Below, in pieces: positions 54,874 through 64,000 of a stretch of 64,000 nucleotides of DNA (positions within the stretch are counted from its first letter, which is position 1; each line of letters begins with the position of its first letter). Source of the DNA: Reticulascus tulasneorum (lineage: Eukaryota; Ascomycota; Sordariomycetes; Glomerellales; Reticulascaceae); contig LSAX01000002.1 of the NCBI GenBank assembly GCA_001557505.1, forward strand, positions 4,154,001 to 4,218,000, read 5' to 3'. The position numbers were made by a program, and so were the translations under genes. A model generated the notes under the pieces. That model did no database searches, was not told where the DNA came from, and saw nothing but the letters and a program-made list of their open reading frames with translations.

Positions 54874-56347
54874 ATGCAGCTCAAGACACACAATCGTCAG
54901 TATGATCTTGTCGTTTTGGGAGCGACCGGTACGGACCTATAATGACAGAGCTCATCCAATAAGATTCTGATCATCATTGCAGGTTACACGGGTGAATTGA
55001 CCGCCGAGCAGATCGCAAGAAGCTTCCCAACAAATCTGAAATGGGCGGTGGCTGGTCGCTCAGTTGACAAGCTCCAGCGAGTCGTGTCCAAATGCCAAGC
55101 TCTGGATCCCAGTCGCGTCCAACCTGGTATGAGTCCTGATCTAATGCATATTTCCTCCGCTAACCACGAGCAAGAGGTCGAGGTTTGTAATGTTAACGAT
55201 GAAGAACTTGGCGCGTTAGCGCGGAGGTCCTTTTGTCTAATCACCACCCTCGGGCCCTATTCGCGGTATGGGGAGCCCGCTTTCAAGGCATGCGCCGAGG
55301 CCGGTACTCATTATTTAGACTGTACTGGTGAGCTTCCATTCACATTCAGCATGATCAAGAAATACGAGGCCGTGGCGAAGGCGAGCGGAGCATGGATGTT
55401 TCCTCAAAACGCCCTCGAGTCGGCGCCATCGGATCTGTTGACTTTGTCTCTCGTATCGCACATCCGGTCGGAGCTTTCGTGTCAGACCAGCGACGTAGTG
55501 ATGGAGCTTCACCGGCTCGAGTAAGGTCAATTCCACAGTCTAGCTTTTGAGGAGCGCTAACTGGTTCGATAGCTCTGCGCTAACCGGTGGCACGTTCGCG
55601 TCGTTCATGAGCATGTTCGAAATCTTTCCTGTAAAATTTCTTCTTCAGGCTCTGGAACCGTATGCCTTGTCGCCGGTTTCGAATAACCATCCAGTCCCCA
55701 AGAAGTCTCTCATCACATCGATCACGGGACTCGCCAACGTACCTGGCCTTGGACTTATGTCGACGAGCCCCACCGGCGGTATGAATGCTGCTATGGTGTT
55801 CCGAACCTGGGGACTGATGCAGCTTGAGTCAACCCTGCAGGATGAGTTTTACGGACCAGAATTCGCTTACCAAGAGTTTATGAAAACCCGAAATGTTCTG
55901 ACTGGAATGCTGACGCATTTCGGTCTGATCACCGGTGCTATTCTCCTTCTCTGCTCCCCGGCCAGAGCACTTGTTAGAAAGTTTATCTTCAAGCCCGGGG
56001 AAGGTCCTGATAAAGAGGAGGCCAAAAAGGATCGCGTGGAGTTCCGAGCCGTCGCAAAGCCCGATGCCGGAATCAAAACAAGCAAGCAGGCTTTTGGGAC
56101 GCTCTCATTCACGGGAAGCCTATACTACCGTAAGTCAATTCCCTTGAATTCCGTCCGCGAATTTCAGATGCTTACGATTATTGCAGTAACGGCCATATTT
56201 CTTGCCCAGGGCGCTGCAACAATCCTCCAGGACGACACGGTGAAGTTGACGGGAGGCATCTACACCCCGGCATGCCTCGGACCAGGGTTTATAGATCGTC
56301 TTGAAGATGCTGGCGTGCAGTTTAAGACGGAAATTCGAGATATATGA
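54874..56347 (+). CDS. Saccharopine-dehydrogenase-like oxidoreductase
   Basis: Four exons: 54874-54928, 54983-55520, 55573-56129, 56187-56347 (1,257 nt, 418 aa). The start is ATG at 54874. Residues 10-35 form a Rossmann fold entry, DLVVLGATGYTGEL. LITTLGPYSRYGEPAFKACAEAGTHYLDCTGE is the diagnostic segment of the saccharopine-dehydrogenase-like / trans-acting enoyl-reductase family found in fungi and mycobacteria. A hydrophobic helix, GLITGAILLLCSPARAL, near ~300 suggests membrane association, as in that family. Intron 3 (56130-56186) is 57 nt and free of stops; splicing joins LYY to LTAIFLAQ. True lysine biosynthesis is unlikely; members reduce lipid-like or polyketide double bonds or are uncharacterised. 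It lies upstream of an MFS gene on the same strand. Confidence 0.87.
56130..56186 (+). other. Frame-preserving stop-free intron in the oxidoreductase gene
   Basis: It starts GTAAGT and ends TTGCAG with a CTTACG branch-like site. It is 57 nt with no in-frame stop. An earlier acceptor after 38 nt (TTTCAG) would shift the frame, so the longer form is chosen. Retention would add 19 residues near the C-terminus. Confidence 0.65.
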
Positions 56348-56816
56348 TGTTTGCGCATGAATTTCGGTGGGATTACGTGGCAAGGGTCAAGCAGCATTCT
56401 AACCCCAGAGGTGTAAACCACCAAACTCCATCTTACATTTCGGTCTCTCCCTAGGCAATTGATACTGCGCCCATGACTGCACGAAGGAGGTGGCATAGTT
56501 GGGGGGCATTCAGGAAATTTGGGTCTGATCCTGTACTCCACAATCAGAGTAAGACTAATTTCGGGCTCGGTCCCGCATGGGCTTGCAGCCAATCAGCGTC
56601 AATCCAGCCCCGAATCCCCCGATCTCTCTTCGGACACAACCGTCTACCAACGCCTTTGCAGCTTTGATAGAATAATCTTAAGCAAGCATCTAGGCTCTGT
56701 TACTTAAGCCTCCGGATGTGCCAGTACAGTCTCTTGATTACCAGCTCCTCTCCATAACCTTTCTTAATACCCTTGAGCAGTACCCCCGTACCCGCTGCTA
56801 CCATACACCATCCGCC
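56348..56816. other. Promoter region of the MFS transporter gene
   Basis: 470 bases between two co-oriented genes. The frames on both strands are short and unrecognised. No clear TATA box is seen. Confidence 0.45.
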
Positions 56817-58584
56817 ATGACTATTCCTAAAGCGGACGAGCAGGAGTTGGAGATGGCGTCTCCTCTGCCAGCCGACCGCAAGACCAATGTCGAGATTGAG
56901 GAGGGCAGGCATTACGTCCATGGTGTTAAGCTCGCCGTGATAATGGCCGCGTTGATGTCTGCAACTTTTCTCGTTGCGCTGGTAAGTTCAAGTTCTAACG
57001 AAAGTACTATTGGGTCTTCTAACCTCCATATCTTCTCCGTCAAAGGACAGAACCATAATTGCAACTGCTATATCGCGCATCACAGATGAATTTCATTCCA
57101 TTAACGATATCGGCTGGTATGCCAGCGGCTACTTCATCACCAGCTGTGCAACGCAACTTCTTTGGGGACGTCTCTACACCATATTTTCTACGAAGATCTG
57201 CTACCTCGTCGCTATTTGCATCTTTGAGGTTGGCTCGGCGGTTTGCGGTGCTGCGCCAAATTCGATTGCTTTCATAATCGGCCGCGCCATCGCTGGATTG
57301 GGTTCCGCAGGTATTGCCTCCGGCTCAACAGTCATTCTGACACAAATTCTCCCTCTGCAGAGGCGTGCCTCTTTTGTTGGAATGATGGGGTCCATGTATG
57401 GCTTGTCTTCCGTCATAGGGCCACTTCTGGGAGGTGCTTTCACCGATAAAGCCACATGGAGATGGTGTTTTTATATCAAGTAAGTTGCAGCTTCCAAGAA
57501 CGCCAGGTTTTCTCAACATGCAGCTGATCCTGATTTGTTCTTCAGTCTTCCTATTGGAGGTTTTGTACTCGCTTCTCTCGTCGTCTTCCTCCACGTGCCA
57601 CCAGCTCAGCGAAGGGCCTCGATTAGATCGCAACTGATGGGTCTAGATCCAGCCGGCACAGCAGTGTTCCTACCTGGTATCGTCTGCCTCATCCTCGCTC
57701 TTCAATGGGGCGGGGTAAATTACTCTTGGAACGACGGCCGTATCATTGGCCTTTTCGTTACCTCCGGCATACTAGTCGCAGCCTTTGTTGCTGTGCAGAT
57801 ATGGAGGCAAGAAAATGCCACGATCCCACCTCACATCGCCAGGCAACGCGACATCATCTGTGGCGCCATCTACCAGTTCCTCCTCGGCGGAGCTCTCAAC
57901 GTCATGCTTTATTACCTCCCCATCTGGTTCCAGGCTGTCAAGGGTACAACGGCTATCCAGTCTGGTATTAACACCATCCCCATGGTTCTGGGCCTAGTCA
58001 TAGGCGCCATTGGGTCTGGAGTTGTCATCACAAAAACGGGATACTACAATCCGTGGATGTTTGCCTGCACCGTATTTATGTCTGTTGGTGCCGGCCTAGT
58101 GACGACCTTTAGGATGGATGAGAGCACCGGCGCCTGGATTGGTTATCAAGCCATTTTCGGCCTCGGCATAGGTCTCGGCATGCAGGGCCCTATCCTGGCG
58201 ACCCAGACGGTTTTAAGACAAAAGGACGTCTCTGTCGGTGTAGCCATAATGTTTTTCGCACAGTCGCTGGGAGGCGCCGTCCTAATTAGCGTTGCGCAGT
58301 CACTCTTTACGAACTACCTCAGCCAGAACTTTCAAGCGGTGCCGAGTATTGATATCGCCGCAGTCTTGGCTGCTGGCGCTACGGAGCTGACGAAGGTGGT
58401 TCCTATGGACCAGCTGCAGGCTGTCTTGGTAGCCTACAACGCGTCTCTGCGGCCCGCGTTTATCGTGGGCCTCGCTGTGTCATGCATGCTGGTGCTCCCG
58501 GCACTGGGTATGAAGTGGCGGAGTATGCGGAAGGAAGAACAAAGGGCAGACGGTGAGGAGACACAGGAGCAGCAGCCCCTATAG
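56817..58584 (+). CDS. MFS transporter, DHA2-type (14-helix) drug/metabolite exporter
   Basis: Three exons: 56817-56981, 57046-57479, 57546-58584 (1,638 nt, 545 aa). The start is ATG at 56817 (context CCGCCATGA). The DHA2 signatures are clear: [14 protein letters not shown] motif D1 reads [18 protein letters not shown] across junction 1, then [37 protein letters not shown] (motif C region with glycines) and [10 protein letters not shown] with WRWCFYINLPIGG across junction 2. About 14 hydrophobic helices can be drawn. The N-terminal ~36 and C-terminal ~25 residues are polar. Such proteins export toxic compounds or secondary metabolites by proton antiport. It lies between an oxidoreductase and a Zn2Cys6 regulator, all on the plus strand, a layout often seen in small metabolite gene groups. 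Confidence 0.94.
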
Positions 58585-59315
58585 AGCCAGAGCTCAGAGC
58601 TGCTATTGTAACATGTAAAAGATCAAAACTGGGTTTCTTTGCTCTCGCCTCATGATTCTAGACGCTTTCGCGGAAAATGCAGTTCGGATCTGCATGCAGG
58701 TACTAGCAGATTCAGATAAAAATACACAACCGACTGTTAATGGGCAAATTCCCTGGTGTAGGTAGCTAGAAAGGCGATGGCTAGTTTCGAGTGTACGTGA
58801 ACTAAATCCCTAATGATTCCTTCGACTGTCAGTATGCCGTATTTGAGAACCTTGAAGGTTGGCAATTACCTACCTACTTAAGTGCTGCGTCAATTTTACA
58901 GCGCACTCACGGGTGGTGAAATATAATTAAGCTGAGCCCAGCGGCCTGATTAAAATAGCGGATATAGGGGGTTAAGACCTATAATTACAGCGGACTTCCA
59001 GTTCCGTGTCTGCTAGCTAAAAGGGGTCAGTGAGGCGGATAATTACATCAGATGAAGTCCGCTAACAGCCAAGGGGGTAAAGACTCGATCTTAATCAGTA
59101 TACCCATGTCACTCTCAAATCGAAAGAAAGTCTGGTTTCAGGATATGCAATTGGTTTGTCATAATTGCGTCTAAGCGGATGTCCTTTTTTGGCGGAACGG
59201 ACACGGGACCGAAGCCGAAGACGCTAAGACCCATTCCGACATCAGCGCCATTTGCTCCAAAGAACCACAACCTCAAGCACCAAATAACGGCCAGCTCTAT
59301 AAGCAGTCCTCCATC
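58585..59315 (+). promoter_or_regulatory. Exporter-regulator intergenic region with paired CGG triplets
   Basis: The region between the MFS stop and the regulator ATG contains CGG at 58991-58993 facing CCG at 59004-59006 (10-nt gap). A larger inverted repeat has GCGGA at 59035-59039 and TCCGC at 59058-59062. Further single CGGAT/CGGA sites are at about 58959, 59175 and 59192. Inverted CGG triplets with fixed spacing are the classic binding sites of Zn2Cys6 dimers. The regulator gene follows directly, so autoregulation is a reasonable inference but unproven. Confidence 0.4.
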
Positions 59316-61524
59316 ATGTCAATTGCCAGCGGCCACGCTATGACGTCTACTCCTGGTAAGATTACGCGCGGCCACTCGTGCATCACCTGCAACCAGCGTA
59401 AGGTCAAATGCGACGGAAAGCGGCCTTGCTCGACGTGCGTGAAGAATTCGCGGGCCACCGAATGTCGCTCAGCGCGACCTGCAGCAGGCCGGATGCTGGA
59501 TGCACATGACCAGACACTTTTATTGCGCCTACGGCGATATGAGCAATTGCTCATTGCGAATGGCATTCCATTGAACAGCCAAGACGGGAGCACCGAGCAG
59601 GGCCAATCAGTGCGCGATACAGTCGAAATAGATGATGGGCACATGATTACTCAGAAGGGCCACCCTAGATTCGTGGACAGGTATGTTTTGTCCTTCTTCC
59701 GCGCGGGTAATGTTCCACGGTCGATCAGAATGCTAAACGTCCAAATAGCCCTATATGGAATCGGCTGGGGAGTGAGGTGAGTGCCATGAGTTGCTTCCAA
59801 GATGTGAGGCTCATTCCGTCACTTTTAGCTTGCCGACGATCTGCCTGATTCACTTGAAGCGGACCAGACTGAACTTAGTGAAGACGAGGCTTCCGCCGCT
59901 CCTGAGATGCTCATAGTTGGACAGCATTCGCTCGATGCCGTAGATCAACGAATCTTAACGGTTCCGCGAATCTTGCGGTTGTGGCAAGTCTTTCTTGACA
60001 ACTTCAACCCGCTCATTAAGCTATTCCATGTCTCTCAAGTCCAGCCCGTCATCAATGATGCCATCATCGGCATGCAGCGGCTCAGCCCGAGCTCAGAAGC
60101 GCTGCTGTTCGCCATCTCACTCTGCGCTGTATGCAGTATGACCAATGAGGATTGCATTAGCCAATTAGATGGGTCCCGGTCGGACCTGCTAACGAGTTTT
60201 TCCCATGCCACGCAGCAAGCCCTGGTCAAGGCAGAGTTTCTAAATTCAGTCGACTTGACCGTCCTACAGGCGTTCACTTTGTTTCTGGTTAGTTATACTC
60301 TCTATCGCGTCATTCTCTATCAATAGTAACCCAACAATCTAGCTCGCTCGCCGGCGATACATGAACGAGCAGCCCCTTTGGCTCCTGTCTGGCCTAGCTT
60401 GTCGCATCGCCCAGGTAATGGGTATTCATCGCGAGCACAGCTTGCAGCAGCTATCTCTCTTCGAAGCCGAGATTCGACGCCGGCTCTGGTGGCAGATTGT
60501 GATCCTGGATGGCCGGTCCGGGCAGGTGTCGGGTGCCATCTTCGACGGTACTGGCGACACCAGGTGGCCTCTCAACGTCAACGATAGCGATCTTTCGCCT
60601 TTTATGCGCGAGGAGCTAGTCTCTTCGGAAGGTCCGACAGAGATGCTCTTTTGCACAATCTGTTTCGAGATTGGCAAGTGCCTGGAGCAGCTCAAGTCTG
60701 GACAGAAGACAGGCCGGGCCGGGCACACAGCGAGCATCGCGCACATGGAACGGTGTCTCGATGCCTTTGAGGCCAAAATAGAGAGCATTTTCAAGCGCTG
60801 CGATCCCTCCATCCCAATTCACCTCATGTCCATGTTTCTCGGACGTTCAGCTGCATGCCAGATGCGCCTCACAGTCCGGCAGCCAAAATCGAGCGTTGAT
60901 AAGGAGAAGACCGATATCCTGCCAGGCGAACGCAATGCAGTTCTCCGCCTTGCGCTAAAAATCATGGAGTACGACAGCCTTGTATTCTCAACCAAGAGTC
61001 TGCAACCCTTCCTTTGGCATGTGTCGCAATCGTTTCCTTTTTCAGCCGTTATTCAAGTACTCTCGGATCTATTGCACCGCCCCCCCGGCGACGAGCTGGC
61101 AGACAGCGCCTGGATATGCGTCAATAGGGCGTACGAATACCGCCCTGAGCTCATCACCAACGTCAAGAGCGCACTCTATCTTGCGTTGGGAAAACTCACG
61201 CTTAAGGCGTGGGATCGCCTCCTCGGGGTTGCCGATGCACCGGCGCGCGAGGCTTATCTTGCAAAATGCCCTGCTATTGCCAAGCTGCAGGCCCAGCGGC
61301 AGGCCCAGCGGCAAACCCAGACTCCTAGATCAGAGACAGATATCGACCAGGCTGCAGGGATGATGGAAAGCGGCAGCGGGCAGCTGGTCGACGACAACCC
61401 TTTCGCGCTGCTCCAGGGTGCTAGTTCAAACAACTTCGGTAATATTGATATCAACTCGCTTATTGTTGTTGATGATGTTGATATGGGGTGGGAGCATTGG
61501 CAGAATTTAAATTTCGAGACCTGA
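59316..61524 (+). CDS. Zn2Cys6 binuclear-cluster transcription factor
   Basis: Four exons: 59316-59680, 59749-59776, 59829-60287, 60343-61524 (2,034 nt, 677 aa). Exon 2 is only 28 nt and encodes PIWNRLGSE. It joins FVDS to LADDLPDS in the pattern usual for this group just after the linker. The DNA-binding domain has Cys at 22, 25, 32, 38, 41 and 50 (C-x2-C-x6-C-x5-C-x2-C-x8-C), with the basic QRKVKCDGKRPC core. The C-terminal two-thirds is the fungal-specific middle homology region (LRLWQVFLDNFNPLIKLFHV, LARRRYMNEQPLWLLSGLACRIAQ, RRRLWWQIVILDGRSGQVSG). A glutamine/asparagine-leaning tail follows an AQRQAQRQTQ repeat. Nuclear regulator; targets unknown, with the adjacent MFS and oxidoreductase genes as the first candidates. 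Confidence 0.93.
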
Positions 61525-62439
61525 TATGCAGGCTGGAGTTGGCAGATGGAGTGAGGGCAATCAAAGGTCCGACGAATTCTCGTCTGGTAACGAGTGGGTG
61601 GCCAATCCCATGGCCCCCATTCAAATTTTTAGCCTGAGCAGCTCTTTCGCTAGCGTACTCTTTGTTCCCACCACGGAGTAGTCTTCCGCGTGTTGGTCAC
61701 AATGACCATTCTTGCCATGAGCAGTGCATCATCCTCACCCGCCTCTTCGGCATACCATCCCTTGGAGGAGAGGGACAGAAGTTACGTGGCATCTCGACAA
61801 TCCGACTTTAGCTAGCAGTGCTACTCCATCCTTCTCATCAATCAGTGCAGGCTTAGACTGCCAGGTCCCCCTAGTTGACTCGATGCGTCTCGAGACCTTG
61901 CTCCGTTGTTTCCTCGACTCGGCTCCGGCGTTGATGGTTCTCCTCACGGGTATGCACCAAAGACGCCTATGTCATGTTGCACACACATGTAGTAGGCCAC
62001 CTGTACACACTAGCCTCTAGCTAGTGCAAGGCCTAGTGGGGGTGGTGGAATCGAAGCTCCCTGCCATGCCACTTTGATGTTTTGGGATCTGTGAATTCGC
62101 ATCGAAATTTCCTTTCATCTGCCAATTTGTAATTGTAAGTCTACCAGGGCGCCTACGAAGGTGCTGGTCATGCGTATCAACCAAAGTTACTCGTATGCTT
62201 CACTTCGCTTATTATGTCACTTGCTTACCAGGCGTTGATACCCAGCGCAACGAGTGAACCGGGTTACCACAATCTCGATCTACTCTGGTACCAAAACGTA
62301 CACAAGGATTTAAGCTTCGCCTTGAAAAGAAACTTCTTCGGAGACAAGTCACATGCCCGTGGTTTCTGTGACTGGTGACTCTGGGAAGGTTGTACAGACA
62401 GGTGGACAGAGCCAGTTTTGAAAACCAAATACCGGTGGC
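61525..62439. other. Intergenic 3' of the regulator gene
   Basis: No gene is supported. The frames at 61724-62020 and 62212-62490 are unrecognised. The right end merges into the repeat block. Confidence 0.5.
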
Positions 62440-63437
62440 TGTGCAGGGGTCCTCGGTTGCATTAAAAGCAATTACTCCTTTAGGAATCATTCTGCGCCCA
62501 CAACGCCAACAACCCTACCACTCTGTGGTGTCAGGTATATTTAGACCGCCACTTTGCATCTGTAAATCCTCGTGCCAATCTCTTCTACCGGGTCCGGAAC
62601 CGATGGGGGCCATTGAAGGATTCTCGGTTCGGTACATTAGGCAATTGCTATTCTTTTCTGGAATAAGTGCCAACAACCTTAACGGACGCTCGGAACCGAT
62701 AAGGGGCGTGAAAGGGCGGACGGGCTGGGACGGACCGTGCAACTTTCTTTCAGGCAGGCAATTTGCTCCGTCTCTGCAACTTCTAGCGCCAACAACCCGA
62801 CGAGATGCTCAAAAGGGGAAAAGAAAACTCGAGGAATTTTACAAAGTACCATTACTTCCATTGAACACACGTAAGGGAATTAGATTAACTACCAAAACCT
62901 CTGCTTTCTCAATTATCCTACTATCAAGTGCTTTTACTGGTTAGTTTCTATTTGTGCTGGAGCCTTTGTTATTCGAATAAGTCAAGTACCTAGGTAGTTA
63001 TCGGGATGTTAAAGGTGTCTCGGGCTCAGGCGATTCGCCCAGGGCGCAAATCCTTCAGTTTTCTCTACCCCTGTTCAATACTGGGGGCGTTCCGTTCAGA
63101 TGAAAGACCTATTTGACATAGTAACTTTACAGCTGCTACGAGAGCTGTACTTCTTGAACAGGCAGGTAATTACGTTACCAACCCACAGGCTTGTATTGTT
63201 CGTCGACCGAGTTTAAGTCGTGACGACGCCTGCAGGGCCATTGACGAGGGTTCTTGTTTGCATTAAAACAACTGCTCTGTTGCAATATCTAAGCGCCGAC
63301 AACCCTACCAGGGGCTCGGAGCCGATAATGGACATGCAAGGGCGGATAGGGACCGGTCGTGTGACTGTCTTTCTTTTCGGTAATGTGCTCCCTATCTACA
63401 ACTGCCATCACCAACAACCCGACAAGATGCTGAGGAC
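62440..63437. repeat. Diverged direct repeats (about 120-200 bp units)
   Basis: The segment 63233-63437 is matched in two pieces: its left part by 62440-62520 and its right part by 62660-62815. Shared landmarks are GCATTAAAA, GCCAACAACCCTACCA, CTCGGAACCGATAA, AAGGGCGGA and CAACAACCCGACGAGATGCT. In both right-hand copies the last two anchors are about 118 bp apart. A further fragment (CCGGAACCGATGGGGGCC-like) lies near 62591-62620. Copies differ by many substitutions and small indels, so they are old. No open frame spans them, so they are not obviously protein-coding. Confidence 0.7.
63088..63180. repeat. 93-bp direct repeat, copy 1
   Basis: This matches 63437-63529 over its whole length, from CGTTCCGTTC through GGCAGGTAA to TACC, with scattered substitutions, 349 bp apart. 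Its right half also has an inverted relative at 63798-63846. Confidence 0.75.
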
Positions 63438-63529
63438 GTTCCGTTCGGATGAGAAACCTATTGGATGTAGTACTTTTGCTACTGGCACGGGAGCTGAACT
63501 TCTTGGACAGGCAGGTAACTACGATACCG
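63437..63529. repeat. 93-bp direct repeat, copy 2
   Basis: Second copy of the element at 63088-63180, overlapping the end of the longer direct-repeat unit. The ends align without large gaps. Confidence 0.75.
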
Positions 63530-63550
63530 AGCCGTGGCCTGATGTTATTC

Positions 63551-63765
63551 GTTGACTGGGCTCAAACCGTGACAATCCTGTGGACGTAATCTCGTCGTGG
63601 CCCTGCAGGCGTCGTCACGGCTTGACCGAGCTGAAGTCGTGATAATAGTACGGACGTAGCCTCGTTATGGCCCTGCAAGAGTCAACACGGCTTGACCGAG
63701 CTCAAGCCGTGATGATCGTGCGGGCGTGAACCTCGTTATGGCCCTGCAGGAGTAATCACGGCGTG
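63551..63765. repeat. Tandem 70-bp repeat, three copies
   Basis: Units start at 63551, 63621 and 63691 with a regular 70-bp period. Shared landmarks are TTGACCGAGCT, AAGCCGTGATGAT, GGACGTA, CCTCGTTATGGCCCTGCA and the closing TCACGG. A more diverged single unit resembling the start of this repeat lies near 63201-63245, and fragments (ATGGCCCTGCAGGCGTCA) recur near 63858. Confidence 0.8.
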
Positions 63766-63797
63766 AGCTCGGCCAACAAACAATGCATTTATCACTT

Positions 63798-63846
63798 GGT
63801 ATCGAAATTACTTGCCTGTTCAAGATGTGCAGTTCCCGTGGCAGTG
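63798..63846 (-). repeat. Inverted partial copy of the 93-bp repeat
   Basis: Read on the minus strand, this matches the right half of the 93-bp element (GAACTTCTTG-ACAGGCAGGTAA, ending GATACCA). It is the only inverted copy seen, giving an inverted repeat of about 49 bp with about 270-bp spacing to copy 2. Confidence 0.65.
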
Positions 63847-64000
63847 GAGGGGGTAGCTATGGCCCTGCAGGCGTCATCTTGTGTTGGTCTTACCGGCGCA
63901 ATATTGTGATGGTCGTGCAGATGCAATCTTGTCGGGGGTTTGCTGGCTGCATCCCATGATGGTCTTGCAGACAAGGCAGCACCTCGACTGGATTATAGGT
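63847..64000. other. Degenerate repeat tail at the window edge
   Basis: Short fragments related to the 70-bp unit (TGATGGTCGTGCAGATGCAAT, TGATGGTCTTGCAGACAAGG) continue to the edge. The repeat block therefore probably extends beyond the window. Confidence 0.5.

Overview
The window looks like nuclear DNA of a filamentous ascomycete (Pezizomycotina). Evidence: genes lie far apart on both strands; introns are short (mostly 49-100 nt) with GTRNGT-type donors, CTRAC-like branch sites and YAG acceptors; and the protein families are typical of these fungi (HET domain, WSC, CBM18, rhodopsin/PTH11-like membrane protein, Zn2Cys6 regulator, DHA-type MFS). Repeated AGGTAGGT / TACCTAGGTA motifs between genes suggest, but do not prove, Sordariomycetes. 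I rebuilt 19 protein genes by hand-splicing. In every multi-exon model the exon lengths add up to a whole number of codons.

Layout. 1-3071: intergenic, ending in a long pyrimidine-rich leader. 3072-6496: AAA+ ATPase, 7 exons. 7110-8936: SMI1/KNR4-domain protein. 10226-10502 (minus): a tiny two-exon secreted cysteine-rich protein. 10503-15377: gene-poor. 15378-16934: amidohydrolase. 17243-19891: HET-domain protein. 20286-25714 (minus): a 1,699-residue secreted protein with a propeller-like N-terminus, Ig/ASH-like segments, four WSC domains and a Ser/Thr linker. 25715-30043: gene-poor. 30044-32159 (minus): fungal three-helix membrane protein. 34442-35758: secreted lactonase-fold propeller. 36473-37958 (minus): rhodopsin-like 7TM protein. 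37959-41184: mostly empty, with one small relic reading frame. 41185-42323: SDR. 44247-45680: phospholipase C/P1-nuclease-like secreted protein. 46037-46693: P-loop kinase-like protein. 46953-47778 (minus): second SDR. 48967-49503: Nudix hydrolase. 49980-51494 (minus): secreted protein with five CBM18 domains. 53741-54223: secreted cysteine-rich protein. 54874-61524: three co-oriented genes (saccharopine-dehydrogenase-like oxidoreductase, MFS transporter, Zn2Cys6 regulator). 62440-64000: a block of degenerate direct, tandem and inverted repeats.

How the genes may work together. Seven products appear secreted or act at the cell surface (two small cysteine-rich proteins, the WSC protein, the CBM18 protein, the lactonase-like protein, the PLC-like protein and the rhodopsin-like receptor). 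This fits an accessory region concerned with cell wall and environment, but that is inference. The right-hand trio is the only group that looks like a small co-regulated unit: oxidoreductase, exporter and regulator on one strand, with paired CGG triplets between exporter and regulator. No backbone synthase (PKS, NRPS, terpene synthase) is visible. I found no intact transposon, rRNA, tRNA or CRISPR.
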